A stretch of 64,000 bases of DNA from positions 1 to 64,000 of the forward strand of contig ADNK01001386.1 of the NCBI GenBank assembly GCA_000320545.1, in the 5' to 3' direction. Within the stretch, counting starts at the first letter, position 1; each line of letters begins with the position of its first letter. Below the pieces are notes generated by a model. The model searched no databases. It had not been told where the DNA came from and saw only the letters and a list, made by a program, of their open reading frames with translations. Position numbers and translations under genes: made by a program. Positions 1-13,002 of this stretch are shown here, piece after piece. Source of the stretch: Bigelowiella natans CCMP2755. Its lineage: Eukaryota; Cercozoa; Chlorarachniophyceae.

Positions 1-380
1 GTGTGTGTGTGTGTGTATGAGAATGTGTGGGTATCGATGTCGTCGTCGCTCTTTTTCTTCCCTTTCTCCTCCTGCTCCTTAATCATATGGTGACAACCAT
101 GTCACGCTGTAGTCGCAAGGCAGCACCCCTCGTCGTCAATCAAGTAGCAGGCTGGGAATCAATTCCCCCCGGACAAGATCCAACGATGTAGTGTGATCAA
201 CAGATATGAGCAATTAAAAAAACGGATCCCTACGAATAGCAGCACTTTCCTGACCAAAACTTCGGTGTTCTTTTGCCCCCTACCACCATTGTTTGGAGTA
301 ATCATAAGCATTTGCTGCCACGTGTCTATCGTAGTAGCATATATCACCATCCACACCACAATATTTTCATCGCGTACAGG

Positions 381-415
<35 letters not shown>

Positions 416-545
416 TCTGTCTTGGTACCCTGAATCCCAACAATATGGCCTGAGAAAGAAACTTACTTGCTTATGCTCTTGCTGCTTCTGCCTTTCTATT
501 TGCGTCTTTTATTCTTCTGGGGATTTGGCTTTATTGTCTTTTACT

Positions 546-585
<40 letters not shown>

Positions 586-940
586 TGCACACACACACAC
601 ACACACATATGTTTTTATTTATTTATTTATATTTGGATTTATTACTATTTGGGATGGGAAAAGGAGAAGAATCGTCGCCGTAGCACTGCCTCCACACCTC
701 GAAATGGTGGTGCTGGCAGGGTACTTGTTTTTGGTTGTTTCCGTCATTCTCTTCCTCTCCTTCACAGTGTGAGGATTATAGTCCCTACCAACTTGGGAAG
801 ATTTAATATTTTTTTGCGGCGAGTCATAATCTTGAGTCATAATATTGTAAATGTGAATGATAACGTCGGATGTTGAATTCCAACGGCACAACTTCCGTGT
901 CGAAGAAGTACAAAAACCATTTGTGTCTTCAGTGTTGTTA

Positions 941-976
<36 letters not shown>

Positions 977-1095
977 ACATATAAATTGACACAAATGTAT
1001 TCAGTAAAATCCTTATGTTGAAGTTCTTCGGTGCCTCTTTCGCCACCACCCCTCCTCTCCCTCTCCCTACCTATCTATCTTTCGATTCATTTCAG
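1..1095 (+). other. Upstream non-coding part of the DCTN1 gene (probable intron)
   Basis: No exon with consistent splice phase could be found here. The stretch is dominated by long AT arrays (about 384-413, 551-579, 943-972), an AC run (588-608) and pyrimidine-rich sequence leading to the splice acceptor TTTCAG at 1090-1095. I read it as part of a large 5' intron of the dynactin gene. The CAP-Gly exons expected at the start of a p150 gene are not visible and should lie to the left of the window, if present. Confidence 0.55.
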
Positions 1096-1184
1096 CCGGG
1101 ATCGGTGTCTTCTTCTGGTGGGTCATCCTCCGCAAGGAGGACAACGGCACAGGCTAGCAAAGGGAGGAAGACGCCGGTATTATA

Positions 1185-1226
<42 letters not shown>

Positions 1227-1896
1227 GTAAGCAAAAAATTCATTTATTGAAATGAGAAGATGGTTCCAAGTTGCTCCCTTTCACTTCCTCTTTTTCTTCT
1301 TCTTCTTCTTTGACTCATTTTCCTTGCCTCGCCAGAGGAGTGGCGCGAACGACAAGAAAATAGCAGAGATGCAAGCCCGAATCGAGGTGGCTCTCACACA
1401 CCACGCACCTATGCCTTCTTAACTTGAGCGCTAAAGCACAGTAGGGGAGGGGGTTGCCCCACACCAAGCTCTTTTATAGACAACACATATCGATCATGCG
1501 ACTGCCATCTTACAGCAGCAGCAGCAGCAGCAGCAGCCCGCGCACAACTCCCTCCATAAATCTCTTCTCCATCATCATCTTCTTCTTCTTCTCCTTAGGA
1601 GCTTCAAGCAGAACTGAAGGACAAAAGTGATGAGCTGACAAAGAGGGAGGAGGCTTCAAGCAAGACGGGGGCGGGCCTCTTGTCCGAGCAGCATGAGCAG
1701 GAATTGGCAGAGCTTCGCAGCCAATTAGCAACCTCCCGAGAGTCTGTGATCAATCTCCAGAGAAACCTAGGAGATGCCGCCTCAGCAGCCAAGCATGCCC
1801 AGCGGTACCTTATAGTTCGTAGTAGATATTGATATGTGCATAATCGCACACACACACACACACGCACACACACACACAAATATGTATATACATATT

Positions 1897-1940
<44 letters not shown>

Positions 1941-2145
1941 ACATTATATCAGGGAGAAGGAAACGCTCCAACAGCAGCTCAGCGACGTGAAGAAAGTCAT
2001 CGAGGTCCGCACCGTAGGATTAGTAGGGGGGTGGAAGACTTCGAAGATGAATCTGATGATGATGATGATCAAAATATGCTGGATTTCTATGGCGCTGCTG
2101 TCGATCGTAGATTATGATATTAGTAGCAGCAGCAGATCACACCGA

Positions 2146-2185
<40 letters not shown>
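384..2185. repeat. Microsatellite cluster in DCTN1 introns
   Basis: Perfect or near-perfect AT arrays lie at about 384-413, 551-579, 943-972 and 1187-1223, an AC array near 1849-1879, a GT array at 1897-1937 and a CT array at 2151-2185. Each lies in a different intron or in the upstream region, several within 20-60 nt of an inferred splice acceptor. Confidence 0.9.
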
Positions 2186-2189
<4 letters not shown>

Positions 2190-5100
2190 ACTCCCTCCCC
2201 CCTCTGACTTGACCAGGCTCAAGCTTCTGGCTCAGACCTATCATCTGAGCTGATCGCAGCGAAGACTGAGGCAGCTGAGCTGAGGAGGCAGATTCGAGAC
2301 ATGAATGAGGTCAAGCAAATCACCATCTCCCCTCCGAGTAACATCGTCGCGGCGCCTCCCTCAGCGCCTCCCAGCGATGCGCGGCTAAGACAGGTGGCAA
2401 ACAGTAGTGGAAGCTTTCATCGTCGTCAAATATTAATACACTTGTGATATATGCTTTCTTTTCCCCCCTCATTAGTATCATTATTAATAGTAATATTATT
2501 ATCATCATCATCATCATCATCCTTTGTGCAGGCACGAAGGCGGTCAGGGGGCGAAGAGCATCAGCAGCAGCAGCAACAACAACAGCCGCCACAGCCCCCC
2601 CCCACTAACGGGCGGCCACAAGAAACTCTCGCTCTCCCAGGATCATCAGGTGGTGGGCGACGAGGAGAAGAAGACGACGACGACGACCGAGACTACAGAG
2701 AACAACTAGAGGCCAAATACCAGGAGGCAAGAGCAACAATTAAGGAGCTGAGCGGGAAATTAGAAGCGACAGCCAAATTGCAAGCCAAGCTCGATGAGAC
2801 CTCAAAGCGCCTTTCTAGTGTCACAGAGGAACTCGAAGAGGCGAAGAAGAAGCACAGCGATACAGCAGCAGCAGCAGCAACAACAACAACAACAACAACA
2901 TCAAGCAACGACGGAGAAGACGGCAGGGCTGAGGCTCTCAGCGCCAAAGTCGAGGAACTCATGAAGCAGCTGGAAGATGCGCGGAGCAGGGCTGCTATGG
3001 CAGAGCAAGATGCGAAAAATGCAAGAGCTGCTGCTGCCGCTGCTGCTGCTGGCAACGAGGTTGGAAACGGAGAGGCACAGAGGCAGCAGATAGAACGACT
3101 TTCAGCGAAGATAGAGGCTTTGCAGGATGTCGAGGAGCTTTCCCTTGAGCTGGAACAGAAGATAGAGGATATGCAGGCCGAAGCAATGGCAAAACAGTCT
3201 GAGATCGACCAACTCATACAGGCCAAACGTAAGAATGTAGCAGCAGTAGCAGCAGCACTTACAAGTAGCTTTAGCAGCAGAGCAGCTAGTAGCTCAGCCG
3301 TAGAGCATGCTGGAGGTTTAGAAGGGTGTTTGATGTGGTGGCAGTGATGGGAAGGGGGCCATTGTGTAGTGCTGATGTTGATGGATTATATAGATGAGGA
3401 GGAGGAGGGTGAGGTTGGTGGGGGGGGGGGGGGGGAAGTTTGTATTCGCTTGCCTCGTAAAACTTGGTCTCATCTTCGCTGACGACGACGACGGCGTTGC
3501 AATACATGTCGATGTTTTTTTAGGCAAGCTAGAAGATACCGTCCAAGGACACCAGACGGAGCTCAAGGCGAGAGACGAAGAGCTTGCTTCGTTGAGAGAG
3601 GATCTTAAGAAGCAAAAATCAATCGTCCAGGACCTCCCACCGAGTGGCGGCGAAGATGACAACGCCACGAGAGAGAAGGTCGCGGCAGAGTACGAGGACA
3701 AGATTACGGCTCTGAAGAAAGACTCGAGCACCGCGCTGAAACGGCTCCAGAGGGAGAAGGAGGCGGCTCAGCAGGACCTCGACGAGAACAAACGGCGCCT
3801 TGACCACGTGGCGGGCAACCTGGAGAAGATCAATGCTCTTTTCCACGAGGAACAAAAGAAAACCGAGAGCCTTGAGAAGCTGCATACGGCAGCTGACACC
3901 GAGTGCAAGCAGCTTCGTGAGCTCCTTGAAATCGAGAAGCTGGAGAAGGAAGAGGTAGGACTCAACCTCGAGGAGAAAGAGGAGGAGCTTGCCAGCATCG
4001 CCCAGCAGCTCCAGATGGTGTCCAAGACCAACGCCGAGCTCAAAACCCAGCTCCAATCCGTGAAAACCGACGTCATCAGCTCCATGCCCGAGGGCGAGCG
4101 CGCCTCTGCAGAGATGGCGGAGAAGAACAAGCAGCTGACCGACGCCTTGGTTACCTTGAGGGATGTCACCAACGAGCAGATTGAGGCCTTGGAGGCGCAG
4201 GTCAAGGAGCTGACGGAGGACAACGAGGCGTTAGGCAAGGAACAGCAGAACGTAGAGGAGCTAGAGAACTCCCTGCAAGACGCCACGGAGCAGGTGACCG
4301 AGCTCCAGGCTGAGCTCGAGGAGTACGGAATGATGGACGAAACCGTGGAGAAGCTGCAGGAGAAGGTCACCGCCCTGGAGGATGCTTTGGAGAAGGAGAG
4401 GGAGACCAACAAAGGCCTGCAGTCGCTCGTCGAGGCCAACGACGAGATGGAGGAGTCCCACATGGAGATCGAGAAGGAGCTGCAGGACGAGATCGCCGAG
4501 AAGGAGGCGGCGTTAGACGCGGTGGAGAAACGAGTGAAGAAGATGGCGACCGCCCAGAAGGAAAACCAGCAGACAATCGGCAACTTTCGCTCTCTCGTAG
4601 CCGACCTCCAGGACGAGAATAAGGCGCTAAAGATGCGCGTGGGGGCGATCTCCACCAAGAGCAAGCTCCAGCTGGCGAAGGTCCATGACGCCATGTCACG
4701 CAATCTTAAGCTGCAGGCTGTCGTGTCAGAGGCGCGAGTCCGCACGTCAGCCTACCACATTGCCAGTATGAAGGCCAACCAGGCCGAGCAGTACGCGCAG
4801 TTTGTGCAGGCGTACGTGCCCCCCTCCATCGAGGTCAATCAGAAGGTCTTCTCGCTGTTGGCGTTATTGGAGAGGCTCAGATTCACCTCCACCCTCATCG
4901 GAGCTATGCTGAATCAATACCATGGGCTGAAGGCACCCATCTTCGACGCCGATATGGCCAACATGGCGTACCGCGCGTGTGCAGCGACCGTGGACATCAG
5001 CGAGGCGGTGCTCGGCATCTCCCATAAGATACAGGCCTGCGACGACCTTGCGCTCCAAGCGATCGTGAGCCGGTCCTCTGCCATGCGCATCGTTGAGAAG

Positions 5101-7437
5101 GCTTTGATCGCCTTTCTGGACAAGGTCACCCATGACAAGCTCAGTATCGAGACGCCGCTTGAGCCTCTCTCGAGGGCTGTGGAGGACCTCAAATCCTACG
5201 ACGCCAAGTACCTCGGATCCGTTCAGGTCAAGAGCACTGCTGGCGTGCAGCTGCGTATCTTCCGCCTGGAGGCGTTGCGAGCGCACTATGACCACCTCCG
5301 CATCGTGGCGCAGGCCAAGCAGGTGTCGGACTTGCTCGAGGTCGTCAAGAGTGACCAGCTGGTCGGGGAGGGCGAAGGGGGGGGGGGGCGGGAGGAAGAG
5401 GAGAAGATGAAGGAAAGCAAGGAGCGGAAGGACGGCCGCGGGGAAGGGGGAGAGAAGATGGAGGAAGAGGAAATGGACATGAAGTCTTTGGCTAGCATTC
5501 GTCTTTTTGAGAAGATTCTGTCCAACCACCGCGCCTTGGAGAGCCTGTCGGCGAAGCTCCTCCACACACTTACCGTGACTGATGCTTTGCCTCCTCCTAA
5601 AGCACAAGCTGCTGCTGCTGACAGCGGCTCTGGGATGTCGTTGTTTCCTCGAGAAGAAGTGGCAAAGTCTACAGCGGTAGTATGCGACGACGAAGACCTT
5701 GAAGAAGATAGATAGATGATGCTCATGAAGGACTATGATATGTCAATCTCTCCCCTTTGCGCTGCCCTTCTCCTCTTTCCCCTCCCCCCCCCCCCCCTCC
5801 CCTTCTTTTTCTGAGACCGTGCCACTCGTCAGGTCTGCCAACGGGTCGTGACGAAGCTCCACCTTGCACTAGAGAATATGCTCAGCCCTGAAGTTGACCA
5901 ACAGGCAGCAGCAACCGGTAGCATCGGCATGAGCAGCAGCGGCGGTCTTCGTGGCGCCCAAATGCGACAACACGTCGCAGGTATGATTGCAGGAGATCTG
6001 GAGGAGTTTAAGGTAGCAGTGCAATCCATCTACCGAGAGCTGAGTCGGCTGGTCAATAGCTACAGTCCCAAAAGCACCAGCAATAGTAGTAGTAGTAGTA
6101 GTAGTAGTAGTAGGACCAGCGATGCCGCCTCCAGCAGCAGCAATGCGAAAGCAAGTGGGGGGGGAGGGCTTATTGTATGCAATAAATTCATTGCTCCGGA
6201 AAGCACATCTATGGATGATCCTACGGAGGAAGGAGGAGGAGGAGGAGAGGAAGCAGAGGAGGGGGGGGAAAGGAAAGAAGCCAAGGTCTGCTGGCTGGCA
6301 CATGCGGAGGAGATAAGGCGCGAACTCGACGAGATCTCAGGTCAGCAGAAGGAGCTCAAGACAGCCCGCCAGACGCTCGAGGACAACAACATGACGATCT
6401 TCCACCTGAGGAAGGAGGTGCAGGCCAAGCTGACGAAGAACCAGGTGCTGACCGACCAGATCGCCCTGCTGCAGGACCGTGCAGGGAACGTGGAGAACCT
6501 CCAGGTGGAGATAAACAGCTTACAATCCAAGATCAGAACCCGCGACAGCCGCATTGCCAAGGTCTCTGAGGAATTCAACGGGCTGAAAGGGGAGAACCAG
6601 AAGCTAAGGCAGACGCTCAAGGAGGAGCGAAAGAAGCGAAGCAGATATCAGCCTCGAAGGCACATGGAGACGGGGGGGGGGAGGATGATGGCTCCCGAGG
6701 AGGCCCAGGCGGAGATCCAGCTTCTCAGGGCTACGATTGAGCATCTGCAGAGAGAGTCAGTAAACTGAAACGACGACTTGCTTGTTGTTGAGAGAGAGAG
6801 TTTTTAGTACACGTAGTAGACATCATGAATGAACAAGCAGCAGCAGCAGCAGCAGCACACTGGAGGGGGGGGAGGGGGGGAGGGATTATATACACAATGA
6901 CATTAGTAATAATGGCACAGCAGCAAGATTGTCAACGTCACGTTCCTACCACGATTTTTTCCAACATTTTCCTCCAGCTACCAAGCTACTACAGTATCTC
7001 AATGTCATCATTATCATTATATTGCCTAGGTACAACACATTCAAGTGGAAAGAGACCACAGCCAGTTTGAAGCGAGATTTGCCTCCGTTACCGACGTTTG
7101 CCCGGGACCGTCTTGGACTGGGCGTAGATCCGTCAAACAGCGCTAGCAGCATAGGCAGAGAGCTCAAACAGCTTGCATCGCAGGTATTATTGCTATTCTA
7201 ATCGACGTTGGTGGTGATGGTGGTGATGCTTGCCTTGCCAATCAGCTCTGACGGTAACACAATATAATACATAGGTGCTAAGCTACCGATCGTGCCCGAA
7301 ACTGGTGGATCTTTCCGGGGGGGGGGCGTCGCAGGAGTGGTTGAAGCACATGACATCCATAAGGAAACTAGGCCGCCAGGCTCGCGATATCCAGGTGGCG
7401 TGCATTGATTATTCATTATTCATTCGACGTCGCAAAA

Positions 7438-7484
<47 letters not shown>

Positions 7485-7840
7485 GAACACTCCTACTATC
7501 ATATGATGAAACACGACAGCACGCTACTGCAATGTGGTAGGAGTAGGAGGCATGCTGATGCTGCTGCTGATGCCGCCTCAATCGATTTCATCGTTCTGTT
7601 TTAATTTTGCTTTTTGGGGGAAATGAATCCTATTTTTAGCGGCGACTGCAGCAAGCTGGAGAGCCTGTTGAGGCCTCGAATTGGGGTAGCAAGATCCAGC
7701 CAACACCAAACGCGCGACTCGTAGGTCGCGTGACCCTCCCGTGTTTGCCGAATCTACAGATGACCACGAGCGAACCTCAGCGCGTCTACTTGACTGGAAG
7801 TCAAATGGCGGAGATATGCCAGCCGCTCATGGCGTGGTAG
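1096..7840 (+). CDS. DCTN1: Dynactin subunit 1 (p150-Glued-like), 5' end missing
   Basis: This is the large dynactin subunit that links cytoplasmic dynein to microtubules and cargo. Exons read as 1096-1176, 1336-1386, 1599-1804, 1953-2004, 2217-2393, 2532-3228, 3524-5676, 5833-6759, about 7030-7183, 7275-7394 and 7640-7840, giving about 1600 codons inside the window. The first exons encode a Ser/Arg-rich basic linker. Coiled coil follows, interrupted by poly-Gln, poly-Asp, poly-Ala and poly-Thr runs (2532-2900), then the long dynactin coiled coil and the globular dynactin domain (about 4700-5600, including YVPPSIEVNQKV). A second coiled coil lies at 6310-6759. The last exon (LVGRVTLPCLP, ending PLMAW) matches the C-terminal tail of metazoan p150. 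The 6759/7030 junction is out of phase by one base, so a micro-exon or other splice site is missing there. Longer than typical p150 (about 1280 aa). The family assignment is firm; the N-terminus is outside the window. Confidence 0.88.
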
Positions 7841-9090
7841 TCGTGGAGCGACGCGTACAATTATGAGAGGGGAAATTAGAAGGAATGCGATTTATTGACC
7901 ACCAGCGGCTAGTTCTCATTCCGCTGGAGGGTCGCATTACTCCGCCGGTTGTACTTCATACTTGGCGACCTTTGTCGCGGTGGGATGCGGTGCTACTGCG
8001 TAGTATCTCAGCGCTACATCTTAGAAGTATAGTGCGAACGCAATCCATGCATGTAAAAATTTATTAGAAACCGTATGAAGAAGTAGAGGAAGAACGTACA
8101 CGTCCACACCGATACCTGCTGCTGATAGATGCCGAATCCTGAAGATGCTGATGATGCATGCGATTGACTGTGTCTAGTAAAAAACGTGCAAATAAGCAGC
8201 GGCAGAAACGACAATGAATAAGGCATTCGATTTGTCGAATCGCAATGCGTCACGCTAGCTAGCTAGCATGTGTGCATGTAAGCACATTGGAGCATGCTAG
8301 AATGGCTAGATGGCATTGTGATGCTACGACACCGCAAACAAAAATGCGTTACGTCCGGCCAGGGATTATAGGGATGTCTAGATGTGCACGCTAGCACATG
8401 CGTAGAACTCACTCAAGCATGCGTGCGCTACATCTAGTATATCACTACCATCTGTGACAGCTTGCTAGCCACATGATAGCATGCTAGCATGCACATGAAT
8501 CAACAATATATAAAATATATACCTTTCATTGTCATCTGTTGTGACTGGCAAGCTAGCAAGTTGCATGAAAAACAAAAAAGATAACATCTCTAGATCTGTC
8601 ACACATCTCTAGATCGATCGCCAGGCTAGCAGGCACACATCTACACTAGTACACGTTGTTGTGTATAGAATATGTGCATATTTAGCTAGCTAAATGTATC
8701 TGCTATGGCGAAATAAGCCAGAAATGAGATTAATAAGCACCCGTGCTACCGTGGTGACAAACATGTGCATGTCATTTCAGTGATGAGTCTTACTAAAGAT
8801 AGCTATTTGCGGTCGCGGCTACAGCAGCGCTAATAACTGTTGCGGTTGCATCTACGGGATGACGTATCTAGATATGTTACAAGTATAAATAATAATTATA
8901 AAGACTTGGCTGTACGCCTAGTAGTCGATAGCAGTTATCCATCTAGCAACGTGCTGGACATCATCCGCTTACTGATTCTCATTAGCTACACGAGGCATGT
9001 AGTGCTTGCCATGAGATGTTCATGTCCGCTAATCCTAGCGAACGTTATCTAGCCATGAAGTAAAGAGCCACATGTGTGGAGTAGCGTGTA

Positions 9091-9122
<32 letters not shown>

Positions 9123-9252
9123 TATACATGTTAATAGTACATAATTGATCATCCATGCACACAACAGCATCTTGAGCATCCTCAAAGATTCAGATGTTTA
9201 CGCAAATGGCCTTCTAAGCTTCCCCTAGATGCCGCGAAAATAGGGAGCTCAT
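7841..9252. repeat. Convergent 3' spacer, palindrome-rich, no gene
   Basis: This 1.4-kb stretch lies between the stop codons of DCTN1 (+) and PARG (-). I see no ORF with family similarity. From about 8240 to 9060 it is crowded with short self-complementary words (GCTAGC, GCATGC, TAGCTAGCTA, CTAGATCGATCG, ACATGTGCATGT) and it holds a CA array at 9090-9117. Composition and word use differ sharply from the introns on either side. Confidence 0.7.
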
Positions 9253-9741
9253 CTAGGTTGCGAGGTTTCCAGAACGCCACAATGCATTCGTATAGTTGTC
9301 CAACTGTGACCTAACATCGTGTTCGATCCGTGCACAAACGATTATTCTACTTATTTCGTCAAGTTGCTGCAATTGAGACAGAAGTAAAAGTAAGTCACAC
9401 AACTACCTTCGCTTTCAGCAGGTCTCGATGCATTCTGGTAAACTGCGTTTCGCATCTTGCACAACGACCCCACAATATGCAACACACAGCATTCACATTT
9501 GGAAAGTTACACGAAACTGCACGTCATCACGCTATCGGATTGTACGCGGTGGCGATGTCGCACTGCTAGAAACGACAGTCTTATGTTGATGTGGATGCCT
9601 GATTTCACGAAGACGACGGTTAGGACAGCGACTTACTTTTTGTTTCCAAAGGTCGAGAAGTGGAGCTTCCTATCAACCTGTGCAGCTGCCATAGCCTTTG
9701 GCAGCACAACACGTAAAGTTACGGTATATTCGGTATACATA

Positions 9742-9785
<44 letters not shown>

Positions 9786-10860
9786 ATATATGTATGTATT
9801 GCTAACACATTGCCACTATTTCCAGAATCATGGGCCACCAAAAACCGGATGGCCCACCGAAAGCTGAGAATAGCCTTATATTTTTATTGAAAAAAGTGAA
9901 CGCCGCCGATAAATGCCATCCACGGAGACTAGCAGCAAAGCCTTTGCTCAAAGCTGCTTTGATTTTTAGTTTTTCTTTCTACTACTACTATACTCCTACC
10001 ACTACCTGCTGAAGATACTTCAGCAGAGGGTCGCCCATAAACACACCACAACCCCACATTCCTGTGGAGATCGGCCCGGTCAGCCGCTTGCTCTCGAAAC
10101 CTAAGAAGAGGACAATAAGAACACACAACACAACGAGCACAGCAGCAGCAGCAGCACTCGGCAATGATAAGGAAATGCTTGCATCTTGGGAGCAGCCTCT
10201 GGGCTGCACATGTCGGATAACTTCTTAGATGGGAATTGGGGGTGTCAATGCCATCATTTCTTCGTTATTTCTATGGATGATGATGTCTGGAAACTCGTCT
10301 TCTTCGCGAGGTTTTTGTCTACTACCCCCTCCAAATCCGAGCCAGGCTTTGTTGAGGTCTCGATTAAGGCTGCGCCTCTTGAATTGCTTCATGCCGTGGT
10401 TTACGACCGCATCTATTGCAATTACCTCCGGGGGGGGGAGAAGAATCTCTGCTGAGCGTCCTTCTACTTCTCCTCCTGATTTCTCTTCCGCTACCCCCCC
10501 CCCTCCCTTTCCTCCTCCTCCTCTAGTCTTAATCTCTTTACCATACTGAATGAGATATGGGGAATCGCCCAGAAACTTGAACGTGTTTAGGTAGCCTGTG
10601 TACTCAGAGTAGGGTCGAGCTCCGCGCATGAGAGCAACTTCTTCCTCACCAAGCATTGGGCAGATCTATTCGTTGCGTTTTTTATTTAAGTGAGGGGGGG
10701 GGGGGGAGGGGATAGAGGAGAGTTGCTTAAAGAATCTCGGACAGCGATTACAGAGAGTAGTGTCAAATGAAAACGTATCATCCTCACATGTACACATATT
10801 ACAAGGAGGAGAAGAATGTCGGTTGCAACCGTTTTTGGACAAAGCCATGTCTATATTCGG

Positions 10861-10899
<39 letters not shown>

Positions 10900-11282
10900 C
10901 TTGTTCTACTATTACTACTACTGCTACTACTGCTACTACTATTACAGCTGTCCTACCAACATGCTGAGCTTTAAGACTGGTCTACAAGAAAACATCACTT
11001 CCTCTTGCGTACACGACTCTATCATTTGAAATATTTGGAGTCTGAGGAAACGGCAGAAGAAGAAGAAGAAGAAGAAGAAGAAGAAGAAGAAGAAGAAGAA
11101 AGAGGCAGATGTGATCGGATATCATCACTTTTCTCTACCCGACAAAATTATATTGACCTTTTGTTAGCAAAGTCTACGATTCCTTCAGCTCCAGACTCCA
11201 TATCTTCGATCTTATGATGGGTGATTGCAGCAAAGGGAAGGAGAAAAAGAACGAAAATAAAGAAGTAGACCAAACAGGGGGG

Positions 11283-11323
<41 letters not shown>

Positions 11324-12616
11324 TGGAAAAAGTTGAGGCATTTATTTCCGAATAGTATGTACTTATACTTGTCCGCTTTTAGCTGTGTGCATGATTGTGT
11401 GCGTGTCTGCGTGTATCTGACGTGTGGTGTTCGAGTTGAGTGTACCCTGTGCATTTGACTAAACTTTGCCTCATTTAATGTCTTTGTTGACTTGCTCCAG
11501 TCAACACGTTCACTTTCAGGAAGGGTTCTCCTCTCGTACGTGATTTCCTCCTGCCATGAAACAAGATGTGGTGTGAAAGAAAGAAGCGATGGTTTTGCGA
11601 GCCAATGGCTCCTGTCAATGGTACCACATCTCCTTCTCCCATCCTCCTCTTTTTATTCATTTACTCATTCATCAATATCGATGCTCACACACCGTTTCTG
11701 GATATGTCCCTTTTGCCTCGTGGTAAAAGTAGTTCAGTAGGCATTTCGTGCGCTCGATGCCTTCAGCACCGGGATGAGCATATATGAGATGGAACTTCAA
11801 GGAACCAAGCAGCCTTCCCTGCATACGTGAGATGGTATGATAACATATTCCTCTTATAAGATTGTATGATTGAAATGCCATATTGGGACTTTCTCACCCA
11901 CCTCCTCGTCGCCATCAGGGAGCGCAAGGAAGAACGCTAAGGCGAGCATGTGCCTCGCCTGCCGTGTAGATATCGTGCAAGAAACATCGGTTTCGGCCTT
12001 CAAGATTCGCATCTTTCGCACTTCAGATGCGTCAGTAGCCCTGAGACACATAATGTCAGATTGAGGAAGCAGCAAATTCGAGTACGATACATCGATAATA
12101 ACCCTAATGATGTCCGCTTGTGTTACCAGGTTACAATCTTCGGAAGAATGGATTCGTAGAATTTAAACCCACGCCCAGATTTCTAAGCGTCATAAAGATA
12201 TAATCCCCGAAGCAGTACACATTGATTATAAAAACACATATACACAAACACACACGAAGACAAACGTATTCCAGAAAAGAAGCTCGGGGGACCCACCTCC
12301 ATCCATTTAATGGCAGCGAAAAGACCGTTTAGGCTGATCTTCCCAAGACTTTTGTGCACATGTTCGCTACATTCGTGCATGACTTTACTTAGAGCCTCCT
12401 CATTCGAAGGTCCCCCATCCCGCCCGATTATCTTCGATAGTTTGGACCTGTAGTTGCCAATCAGTGCGGAAAAACCTTACTGAATTTGCCAGAAACTGAG
12501 TCAGTGGATTTTCTTACAAACCAGTATTTCTCCCCCCGATGACAAGGAGGGAGATAAAATTCGGGAAGGCCAGAGGTCTGCTGGCCTGCTGCCTGGGATG
12601 GTGCTTTTGCCTCCAT
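9253..12616 (-). CDS. PARG: Poly(ADP-ribose) glycohydrolase, divergent catalytic loop
   Basis: PARG hydrolyses ribose-ribose bonds of poly(ADP-ribose). Exons on the minus strand: 12616-12522, 12447-12297, 12182-12127, 12040-11902, 11818-11693, 11550-11446, 11210-11158, 11041-10957, 10665-10326, 10100-10006, 9695-9637 and a probable last exon 9366-9253. All junctions agree in phase except the last. Family landmarks in order: N-terminal LPPC...W, the helical segment QARHMLALAFF, KCLLNYF, ITYERRTL, IVDFAN, QEE, YSEYTGY, EVIAIDA, LNKAWLGF, TGMWGCGVFMGD and LHFSTFGN. The invariant Gly-Gly-Gly of the signature GGG-x(6-8)-QEE is absent: the equivalent loop reads RLQIFQMIESCT just before QEE. Asp and both Glu of the active site are kept. 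A Gly/Glu low-complexity insert (about 10460-10530) precedes EVIAIDA. Spliced length is about 420 aa, close to a bare catalytic region. Divergent with bystin. Whether it is active is open. Confidence 0.85.
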
Positions 12617-13002
12617 TGGCGAATTCTCAATTCGGCTCTGATCTTTCTTCTGAAGAAAGTTCCAAGACTTTTCCTGGCTGATCGGTTGGGTCGGGCTCCT
12701 TTTGGGTCAAAAGCACGGGCGCAACCTGGGAAGGAATATTTATGAGAATGTCCTGTAATTTAGTGGAAAATTAGGTAAGGCAGCGTGCGATGTCGATGAA
12801 TCGGAGGTTTCGGCGATTATGATCGAATTAAATCGTTGTGCAGTACAAATAGGAAAAAGACTATAGTCTATCCCTGCGACAACGAAGACCTCCAGTCGCT
12901 GTTGAATAATTAGTGCTTTAATGGCCCGCAGCCTCAACCCGACCACTTAACACATACTCATTGTTCGAACTGAAGAGAGGGGGATACTGATAGACTTGCA
13001 CC
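12617..13002. promoter_or_regulatory. Shared intergenic region, PARG / bystin
   Basis: The 386 bp between the two divergent ATG codons must hold both transcription starts. No TATA-like or other recognisable element stands out. The placement as a bidirectional promoter is inferred only from gene orientation. Confidence 0.4.

Noticed and set aside
3768-4745. Long minus-strand open frame rich in Ser and Leu opposite the DCTN1 coiled coil
   Set aside because: It is the mirror of a GC-rich, Glu/Lys-coding exon; such antisense frames open automatically and this one has no splice or family support.
12448-12521. A tiny 20-nt PARG exon flanked by 22- and 28-nt introns
   Set aside because: The alternative with a single 74-nt intron (GTTTGTAAG...CTACAG) is in phase and has a normal length, so ultra-short introns are not needed.
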